From an uncultured Woeseiaceae bacterium (GTDB taxonomy: Bacteria > Pseudomonadota > Gammaproteobacteria > Steroidobacterales > Woeseiaceae), in the NCBI GenBank assembly GCA_945787435.1, contig CALZHX010000130.1, forward strand, positions 1 through 12,542: DNA of 12,542 nt, given 5' to 3'. Every line of letters begins with the position of its first letter. Positions within the stretch are counted from its first letter, which is position 1. Shown piece by piece: positions 7,862-12,542 of the stretch. Both the position numbers and the translations under genes were made by a program. Under the pieces are notes generated by a model, which had not been told where the DNA came from, searched no databases, and worked only from the letters and a program-made list of their open reading frames with translations.

Positions 7862-8338
7862 TCAGGATTCGGTGATCAGTTTTTTGGCAAGAACAGCGGC
7901 ATCCTCACGCCCTTCGTGCGCCTGGTAGTACTTCGGGCGATTTGCGACCTGGTAAAAACCTTTCTTCTTGTACAGCGCCAATGCGTGCATGTTCGATGGT
8001 CGAACTTCAAGGAAGATCTCGCGCACCGACGATGTCCGCGCGCGAAACAGGATTTCATCAAGCATTCGCTCGCCATAGCCGTGTGAACGAAACGCCGGTT
8101 CGACACACAAGTTGAGAATATGCGCCTCGCCTGCAGCCACCGATAATATGGCGTACCCGGCGACGTCACCGTCGCGCTCAAGCACCACGCACTGGTAGCC
8201 CGCCAACAGGCAATCACGGAATACACCGTGGCTCCACGGGAAATCATAGCTGCGCCGCTCGATATCGGAGACATGCCCCAGATCCTCGTGGCGCATCAAG
8301 CGAATAGTGACCTCTGCTTCCGGGGCTGGACGAATCAT
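7862..8338 (-). CDS. rimI: Ribosomal protein S18 alanine N-acetyltransferase RimI
   Basis: A 158-residue GNAT acetyltransferase that acetylates the N-terminal alanine of ribosomal protein S18 using acetyl-CoA. The acetyl-CoA loop VEPAFRSHGYGERML (about 79-93) carries the R-x-x-G-x-G pattern. The C-terminal stretch LEVRPSNMHALALYKKKGF, with YYQAHEGREDA further on, closely follows E. coli RimI. The frame extends upstream to 8374, but ATG 8338 overlaps the upstream glycosylase stop as ATGA and has AGAGG 7 bases before it, so I use it. This 4-base overlap and the 6-base gap to prfC place it in the middle of the operon. Confidence 0.95.
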   Translation of the reverse strand: MIRPAPEAEVTIRLMRHEDLGHVSDIERRSYDFPWSHGVFRDCLLAGYQCVVLERDGDVAGYAILSVAAGEAHILNLCVEPAFRSHGYGERMLDEILFRARTSSVREIFLEVRPSNMHALALYKKKGFYQVANRPKYYQAHEGREDAAVLAKKLITES

Positions 8339-9012
8339 GCTGCAGCCTCTGCGGCGACGCGACGTGCAAAGCACAGATCATCCCAGGATTTGCGCTTCTG
8401 AGAAGGACTGCGCAGCAGGTATGCCGGGTGGTAGGTCACGATCAACGGTGTCTTGTCGAGGAAGTGCGTCGTGCCACGAAGTCGACCGACCGGCGTATCT
8501 GTCTCGAGCAGCAGGTGCGCCGCTATCCGACCAACCGCGAGGATTATTTTCGGTTGCACGAGCTCTATCTGCCGCTCGAGGTACCCGCGGCACTCTGCCG
8601 ATTCGGCCGGCTCAGGATCGCGATTGTTCGGCGGCCGACACTTGAGAATATTCGCGATAAAAACACTGTCGCGTCCCTGCCCCACCGCTTGCAACATCTC
8701 GTCCAGGAGCTTGCCGGCGCGCCCGACAAACGGTTCACCACGTCGATCTTCCTCGGCCCCCGGCGCCTCGCCGATGATCATCCAATCCGCGTTCGGGTTA
8801 CCCACCCCGAACACCGTCTGTGTCCGACTCTCATGCAGTTTGCAGCGTGTGCACGCCGCTACGGTATCGCGCAATTCGGTCCAGTCCAGCCCATCGGCCG
8901 CCACTGCGGGCTCGGCGACCTCAATCTCCGGGTCCACGTGGTCCCGCGGCACCCATACATCGATGCCCAGCGCCTCGAGATAAGCGCGGCGTTGCTGTTC
9001 CGGCTGAATCAT
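8335..9012 (-). CDS. Uracil-DNA glycosylase, family 4 (Fe-S type)
   Basis: A 225-residue family 4 uracil-DNA glycosylase, which removes uracil from DNA at the start of base excision repair. The four cysteines expected to hold a 4Fe-4S cluster are present at C54, C57 (CTRCKLHESR), C125 (NILKCRPPNN) and C141. The uracil-binding/catalytic motif is GEAPGAEED (81-89) and the DNA-binding motif is HPAYLLR (195-201). A weakly conserved N-terminal extension of about 45 residues begins MIQPEQQRRAYLEALGI, a form seen in gammaproteobacterial members. The ATG is 15 bases after the Psd-like stop and has no good ribosome-binding site. A TAGAAT box sits just upstream. The gene overlaps rimI by 4 bases. Confidence 0.95.
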   Translation of the reverse strand: MIQPEQQRRAYLEALGIDVWVPRDHVDPEIEVAEPAVAADGLDWTELRDTVAACTRCKLHESRTQTVFGVGNPNADWMIIGEAPGAEEDRRGEPFVGRAGKLLDEMLQAVGQGRDSVFIANILKCRPPNNRDPEPAESAECRGYLERQIELVQPKIILAVGRIAAHLLLETDTPVGRLRGTTHFLDKTPLIVTYHPAYLLRSPSQKRKSWDDLCFARRVAAEAAA

Positions 9013-9018
9013 CGGGAT

Positions 9019-9050
9019 ATTCTACACTCAGGGGTGCGGAACTTTGCCAA
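9019..9050 (-). promoter_or_regulatory. Weak candidate promoter before the uracil-DNA glycosylase gene
   Basis: On the minus strand TAGAAT (9024-9019) resembles a sigma-70 -10 box, and TTGGCA (9050-9045) a -35 box. The 20-base spacer is longer than the usual 16-18. Initiation 7 bases after the -10 would fall at or beside the ATG, giving a nearly leaderless transcript; this fits the lack of a Shine-Dalgarno but is not proof. Confidence 0.2.
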
Positions 9051-9654
9051 TCAGGTCCGAGCCGGCGGTGACGACCTGGCCCGGTTTAACGAGGATCTTG
9101 CTTTCTATCGGTAAATGCAGCTCTGCAATTCGGGTGAGACGCAAATACGCGCATCGTTGCCCCTGCCCGACGCGCTCGCCGAAGCGAACAAATGATCGCG
9201 GCGCCAACCCGAGACGATAACCGTGAAACTGCAGCACGACGTCATCCCCTTCATCGGTCTGCAGCCACAGTGCGTTCGTGCGGTAGTCAACGACTTTGTC
9301 ACCGTTTACTGAGCGCAGGTCCATGACCTTACCCTCGACAGGTGCTCGTGCCGTATAGGTGCCAAAACTGTCGATACGAATCGAGACGCGATGCGCTTCG
9401 CCGTGCAATACACCCTTGTCGGCGAGATCGACCTCGACGATCCGGCCATCAACCGGACTCACCACGCCGAGAGGTGATGCGGGAATTCCGCGACGCGGGT
9501 CCCGGAAAATCAGCACAAACACGAAGAACAGCATGGCGGCCGCGACTGTGACGGCTATATCGAAATATCGCAGGGCAACGAAAAACGCGACGGCAGCGAG
9601 CAGCAGGAGGGGGAGACCCTCACGGGCAACAAATGGATTGCGTCTACCTTCCAA
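9028..9654 (-). CDS. Phosphatidylserine decarboxylase (Psd) family protein, apparently missing catalytic residues
   Basis: A 208-residue protein with two N-terminal membrane helices (about 14-29 and 33-50) followed by the Psd fold of the short bacterial type. Family landmarks are FRDP (50-53), VVSPVDGRIVEV (64-75), ARAPVEGKV (102-110) and RFGERVGQGQRCAYLRL (157-173). Active members cut themselves at a Gly-Ser to make the pyruvoyl group, normally in a context like IRFGSRVDLYLP. Here the aligned stretch LRLTRIAELHLP (171-182) has Thr174-Arg175 instead. The conserved NVHVNR is SFGTYTAR, with Tyr100 replacing the catalytic His; Asp69 is kept. It therefore looks like a non-catalytic relative. The start is TTG 9654, with AGGCAGG about 8 bases upstream; no ATG or GTG exists between it and the preceding in-frame stop. 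It is probably the first gene of the operon. Confidence 0.8.
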   Translation of the reverse strand: MEGRRNPFVAREGLPLLLLAAVAFFVALRYFDIAVTVAAAMLFFVFVLIFRDPRRGIPASPLGVVSPVDGRIVEVDLADKGVLHGEAHRVSIRIDSFGTYTARAPVEGKVMDLRSVNGDKVVDYRTNALWLQTDEGDDVVLQFHGYRLGLAPRSFVRFGERVGQGQRCAYLRLTRIAELHLPIESKILVKPGQVVTAGSDLIGKVPHP

Positions 9655-9724
9655 CGAATGGGCCTGCCTGAACTCAAACAGCCGCGACCATCCCGAAATT
9701 TGGCATTGGAGTCAATACGTTTTT

Positions 9725-9742
9725 TGTGCAACACGCTGCACA
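9725..9742. promoter_or_regulatory. Operator-like inverted repeat upstream of proS
   Basis: TGTGCA (9725-9730) and TGCACA (9737-9742) are perfect inverted arms around a 6-base spacer. The site lies in the 132-base divergent region and directly before the proS -10-like box, where a bound repressor or activator would act. The arm length and spacing suit a dimeric helix-turn-helix regulator. No specific regulator is identified. Confidence 0.4.
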
Positions 9743-9749
9743 TATGCTC

Positions 9750-9755
9750 TAGAAT
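9750..9755 (+). promoter_or_regulatory. Candidate -10 box of the proS promoter
   Basis: TAGAAT matches TATAAT at 5 of 6 positions and lies 31 bases upstream of the proS ATG, a sensible distance for a short leader. There is no good -35 at 17 bases; the nearest TTG-containing hexamer, TTGTGC, is 20 bases upstream and overlaps the inverted repeat. The remaining divergent sequence (9655-9786) contains no gene. Confidence 0.35.
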
Positions 9756-9786
9756 CCGCGCGTAATCTTCACAAAGTTGATATTCA

Positions 9787-11493
9787 ATGCGATTTTCGGA
9801 ATTTGGGCTGACGACGCTCAAGGAAGTACCTGCGGAAGCAGAAATCGTCAGTCACAAGCTGATGCTCCGGGCAGGGCTGATTCGGCGCCTCGCCTCGGGC
9901 CTGTTTACCTGGATGCCGCTGGGTTTGCGCGTACTGCGTAAGGTCGAGGCCGTTGTGCGCGAGGAAATGAACCGCGCCGGCGCGCTCGAGTTGCTGATGC
10001 CGGCGGTGCAACCGGCTGAGTTGTGGCAGAGAACGGGTCGCTGGGACCAGTATGGCCCGCTGCTGCTGCGCATGGCCGACCGCCACGGGCGTGAGTACTG
10101 CGTCGGTCCAACACATGAAGAAGTCATCACCGATATCGCCTGTAAGGAACTGCGCAGCTACAAACAGTTGCCCGTCAACTATTACCAGGTCCAGACCAAG
10201 TTTCGGGACGAGATTCGGCCCCGTTTCGGCGTGATGCGCTCGCGCGAATTCATCATGAAGGACGCCTATTCATTCGACATTGACGATGCAGGCATGGACG
10301 CTTCCTATCAGAAGATGCATGCGGCCTATACCGCAATATTCGAGCGCCTGGGGCTGACATTCCGCGTTGTCCTGGCAGACAGCGGTGAAATTGGTGGCAG
10401 CAAATCACAGGAATTTCATGTCATTGCCGATTCCGGCGAGGACGCGATCGCGTACAGCGACACAGACGACTATGCGTCGAACATCGAAACCGCAGCTACG
10501 TTCCTGCCAGAAGGCGATCGGTCCGAACCCGGTCGCGATCTCGAGAAGATCGCAACTCCGGGAGTCAAGACCATTGAGGATCTGTGCAAATTGCTCGATA
10601 TCGATGCATCACAGACGATCAAGACATTAATCGTTGAAGGCACCGATGGACCGGTCGCGCTGATCCTGCGCGGCGATCATGAGCTGAATGCCGTCAAGGC
10701 GCAGAAACTCGAGGGCGTTGCGGCGCCGTTGACCATGGCCGATGACAAGACAATTCGCGAGGCAACTGGCAGTACCGCCGGTTCGCTTGGCCCTGTGGGA
10801 ATGACGCTGCCCGTATATTTCGATCATGCGACCGCCCACCTTTCAGACTTTTCCTGCGGCGCGAACGAACACGGCTTCCACTACGTGGGCGTCAATTTCG
10901 AGCGTGACCTGCCCGCCCCCGAGACCGTCGATATCCGCAACGTCGTCGCCGGCGACCCGGCACCGGGTGGAAAAGGTACGCTCAGTATCGCGCGTGGCAT
11001 CGAGGTCGGGCATATCTTCCAGCTGGGCACCAAGTACAGCGAGGCTATGGATGCGACTGTGCAGGACAGCGATGGTAAAGATCGCGCCATGGCCATGGGT
11101 TGTTACGGTATTGGCATCACACGTATCGTCGGCGCTGCAATCGAGCAGAACCACGATGACAACGGCATTATCTGGCCAGCCCCGCTCGCACCCTTCGATG
11201 TCGTACTTGTACCCATCAACATGCATCGATCGGAGGCAGTACGCGAGGCGGCCGAAGCGTTGTATGCCGAACTCACGGAATACGGCCTCGATGTACTGTT
11301 CGATGATCGCGACGTGCGTCCAGGCGTTAAGTTTGCCGATGCGGAACTCATCGGGATCCCGCATCGCCTGGTGGTTTCGGATCGCGGCCTCGAGGCCGGT
11401 GAGCTCGAGTATCGCCATCGCCGGGATGAAGAATCGCGCAACCTGAACCGTGAAGAAGCTCTCAACCTGCTCAAGGAAAGCGCTATAAGCTAG
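9787..11493 (+). CDS. proS: Prolyl-tRNA synthetase, bacterial type
   Basis: A full-length 568-residue class II synthetase that charges tRNA-Pro with proline in the cytoplasm. Motif 1 spans RRLASGLFTWMPLGLRVL (33-50) and on to LELLMPA. The TxE loop appears as GPTHEEV (107-113), motif 2 as KFRDEIRPRFGVMRSREFIMKD (138-159), and motif 3 as AMGCYGIGITR near 435-446. Between motifs 2 and 3 lies the INS editing domain (about 224-405), which hydrolyses Ala-tRNA-Pro; SQTIKTLIV carries the conserved lysine region and GDHELNAVKAQKL is typical. The C-terminal anticodon-binding domain begins around FDVVLVPINMH. This is the long bacterial form, not the archaeal/eukaryotic-like one. The ATG lacks a strong Shine-Dalgarno. 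A lytic transglycosylase follows after 24 bases. Confidence 0.97.
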   Translation: MRFSEFGLTTLKEVPAEAEIVSHKLMLRAGLIRRLASGLFTWMPLGLRVLRKVEAVVREEMNRAGALELLMPAVQPAELWQRTGRWDQYGPLLLRMADRHGREYCVGPTHEEVITDIACKELRSYKQLPVNYYQVQTKFRDEIRPRFGVMRSREFIMKDAYSFDIDDAGMDASYQKMHAAYTAIFERLGLTFRVVLADSGEIGGSKSQEFHVIADSGEDAIAYSDTDDYASNIETAATFLPEGDRSEPGRDLEKIATPGVKTIEDLCKLLDIDASQTIKTLIVEGTDGPVALILRGDHELNAVKAQKLEGVAAPLTMADDKTIREATGSTAGSLGPVGMTLPVYFDHATAHLSDFSCGANEHGFHYVGVNFERDLPAPETVDIRNVVAGDPAPGGKGTLSIARGIEVGHIFQLGTKYSEAMDATVQDSDGKDRAMAMGCYGIGITRIVGAAIEQNHDDNGIIWPAPLAPFDVVLVPINMHRSEAVREAAEALYAELTEYGLDVLFDDRDVRPGVKFADAELIGIPHRLVVSDRGLEAGELEYRHRRDEESRNLNREEALNLLKESAIS

Positions 11494-11517
11494 TGTTTTC
11501 GTTACTATAGTCATCCA

Positions 11518-12093
11518 ATGGAGCTAGCACGCCACATTGTTGTCTGGATTTGCCTGCTGGCGCTGGCTGCGCCGCTGGGCGCGACCGCCGAACAGGTTCC
11601 CGACCCTGAGCTGCGCGAAGTGCTGCGTGCGGCCGCCTCTGATGCAGACAGCTTCGAGGACCGTTTCGACGCAGAAGTGTGGCTCACCGACATGTCGGGT
11701 CGACTCGAGCGCCAGGTGCGGGACCCGGATGAGCGCATCGCGATCCTGACGCGCGTCCACTACGAGGCATCTCGCGTCGAACTGCCACCCGAACTCATCC
11801 TCGCCGTCAGCGAGGTCGAGAGTAACTTTGATCGTTTTGCTGTTTCGGTCGCGGGCGCGCTGGGACTCATGCAGGTGATGCCGTTCTGGAAGGACGAAAT
11901 TGGGCGCCCCGGTGACAACCTCAATCACGTGGACACCAATCTTCGCTATGGATGCACCATCCTGAAATTTTATCTCGACAAGGAAAAAGGTGATCTGCGT
12001 CGTGCGCTGGGCCGTTATAACGGCAGCCTGGGAAAACGAAAATATCCGAACAAGGTCATAGATAAGCTCAGCTACAAGTGGTTCAAGGCCTAA
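11518..12093 (+). CDS. Secreted lytic transglycosylase (SLT domain)
   Basis: A 191-residue exported protein expected to cleave the glycan strands of peptidoglycan in the periplasm. Residues 1-25 form a signal peptide with a hydrophobic core and a likely AxA site (GATA before EQ). A charged helical region follows, then an SLT/goose-lysozyme-like domain from about 80. The family signature runs from Glu101 in VSEVESNF, the catalytic acid, to GALGLMQVMP (113-122); a C-terminal RYNGS (166-170) corresponds to the usual AYNAG-type motif. The protein is short, a minimal SLT domain with no LysM or other binding module. The ATG lies 24 bases after the proS stop with no clear ribosome-binding site; a TACTAT box just upstream lacks a -35. 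Co-transcription with proS is likely. Confidence 0.9.
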   Translation: MELARHIVVWICLLALAAPLGATAEQVPDPELREVLRAAASDADSFEDRFDAEVWLTDMSGRLERQVRDPDERIAILTRVHYEASRVELPPELILAVSEVESNFDRFAVSVAGALGLMQVMPFWKDEIGRPGDNLNHVDTNLRYGCTILKFYLDKEKGDLRRALGRYNGSLGKRKYPNKVIDKLSYKWFKA

Positions 12094-12108
12094 GACAAGG
12101 CCGGATGA

Positions 12109-12193
12109 ATGACCGAGCGCGGGATGTTCGTTAGCGCAAGTAAAGCGCAGCGCAGCGAGCCATGGAGCTAAGGAATATGCCGGGCTCGGTCAT
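12109..12193. repeat. Long imperfect inverted repeat between convergent genes
   Basis: The 29-base arms at 12109-12137 and 12165-12193 are reverse complements at 24 of 29 positions, with the outer ten bases (ATGACCGAGC) perfect. One of the five differences would still be a G-U pair in RNA. The loop is 27 bases and contains a repeated GCGCA/GCGAG pattern. It fills nearly the whole space between the transglycosylase and acylphosphatase genes, and its right arm covers the acylphosphatase TGA. It could be a bidirectional terminator or one copy of a dispersed palindromic element. No T-run follows. Confidence 0.7.
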
Positions 12194-12459
12194 CCTGTCG
12201 TAAAAGTGGCCTTTGACTCCACTTCAGCATCTTCGGACGTGACCTCGGTGACATTGGCCATGCGCGGCCCGTCTTTCAGCCAGGCAGCCAATTCGCTGAT
12301 TGCGTCAGGCTCGCCGCAGGCCAGGACTTCTACGTCCCCGTTGCGGAGGTTAATGGCATGCCCGGTGATATTGAGCGATTCAGCCACGCGGCGTGTGCTC
12401 TCACGAAAAAAAACGCCCTGAACACGGCCTTTGATCGTGAATCGGCGAGCTGTTTCCAA
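12190..12459 (-). CDS. acyP: Acylphosphatase
   Basis: A small 89-residue acylphosphatase, a cytoplasmic enzyme that hydrolyses carboxyl-phosphate bonds such as those of acetyl phosphate-like and 1,3-bisphosphoglycerate substrates. The signature KGRVQGVFFRES (10-21) includes the phosphate-binding loop and Arg19. The second catalytic residue, Asn37, sits in GHAINLRNGDVEV, a variant of the usual GWVRNxxDGxVEV. The length is standard. The start is a TTG at 12459 with no obvious ribosome-binding site, 8 bases after the stop of the upstream minus-strand gene, so translational coupling is likely. An 8-base T run on the coding strand (plus strand A run 12406-12413) encodes the Val-Phe-Phe of the active-site loop. 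Confidence 0.92.
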   Translation of the reverse strand: METARRFTIKGRVQGVFFRESTRRVAESLNITGHAINLRNGDVEVLACGEPDAISELAAWLKDGPRMANVTEVTSEDAEVESKATFTTG

Positions 12460-12467
12460 TTTGCGTG

Positions 12468-12542
12468 TCAGTCTTGGGTTTCGCGGGCAGCTTCGCTGAC
12501 GTGAAGCGCATCAATCGCCTTGCTTTTGGCCTCAATCGCGTC
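12468..12542 (-). CDS. 3' end of an unidentified CDS (partial)
   Basis: The minus-strand frame is open from the right edge through 24 codons to a TGA (12470-12468). It ends EAKSKAIDALHVSEAARETQD, a charged, Ala-rich tail likely to be helical. It stops 8 bases before the acylphosphatase start, the spacing expected in an operon, which supports it being a real gene end. There is too little sequence to name a family. Confidence 0.5.
   Translation of the reverse strand, partial: DAIEAKSKAIDALHVSEAARETQD

Noticed and set aside
8339..8374. 12-residue upstream extension of rimI
   Set aside because: The added residues (Arg-rich) lie inside the glycosylase gene; ATG 8338 has a ribosome-binding site and the classic ATGA overlap.
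8428..9114. 228-codon open frame on the + strand
   Set aside because: It is antisense to the uracil-DNA glycosylase and runs into the Psd-like gene; both opposite-strand genes carry clear family motifs.
10843..11514. 223-codon open frame on the minus strand
   Set aside because: It is antisense to proS motif 3 and the anticodon-binding domain; no motif is seen and the composition is shadow-like.
11494..11517. independent promoter for the lytic transglycosylase
   Set aside because: A TACTAT box is present but no -35 lies at any acceptable spacing, and the 24-base gap is better explained by co-transcription with proS.
1..12542. a defence, phage or other accessory island hidden in the window
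   Set aside because: All complete genes match common chromosomal families, and no integrase, transposase, toxin-antitoxin or nuclease system was found on either strand.

Overview
This window reads as ordinary chromosome of a free-living gammaproteobacterium, moderately GC-rich and gene-dense. The protein sequences (bacterial-type ProS with an editing insert, RF3, RimI, family 4 uracil-DNA glycosylase, a MoxR/DUF58/TgpA cassette) and their order fit Pseudomonas-, Xanthomonadales- or Chromatiales/Woeseia-like lineages. I cannot fix the genus from sequence alone. I see no rRNA, tRNA, CRISPR array, transposase, integrase or phage gene.

Layout. (1) 2-64 is the last 20 codons of an unidentified + strand gene. 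It is followed by a gene-free 171-base stretch holding a perfect 28-base palindrome and short direct repeats. (2) 236-4137 is a tightly overlapping + strand cassette: MoxR AAA+ ATPase, DUF58 membrane protein, and TgpA-like membrane transglutaminase. (3) 4238-9654 is a compact minus-strand run. Read in its own direction it goes: degenerate phosphatidylserine-decarboxylase-like protein, family 4 uracil-DNA glycosylase, RimI acetyltransferase, RF3 (prfC), UMF1-type MFS transporter, atypical SDR/NAD(P)-binding protein. Gaps are -4 to 64 bases, so this is probably one operon with possible internal promoters. (4) 9655-9786 is a divergent promoter region with a TAGAAT -10-like box and an operator-like inverted repeat. 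(5) 9787-12093 is + strand proS followed by a small secreted lytic transglycosylase. (6) 12094-12189 is a convergent intergenic region occupied by a long imperfect hairpin-forming inverted repeat. (7) 12190-12542 (minus) is acylphosphatase, preceded by the 3' end of an unidentified gene that enters from the right edge.

How the genes relate. The first cassette is the widespread envelope-associated MoxR-DUF58-transglutaminase set: a chaperone-like ATPase, a vWA-like membrane partner and a periplasmic enzyme. The minus-strand run and proS are translation and genome-maintenance housekeeping genes (peptide release, ribosomal protein S18 acetylation, proline charging, uracil repair) with a lipid-enzyme relative, a transporter and a dehydrogenase-like protein attached.

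I did not find a convincing new multi-gene system. The observations most worth following are the Psd-family protein that appears to have lost its self-cleavage Gly-Ser and catalytic His, the two intergenic palindromic repeats (one of which supplies the acylphosphatase stop codon), and the inverted repeat in the proS promoter region.
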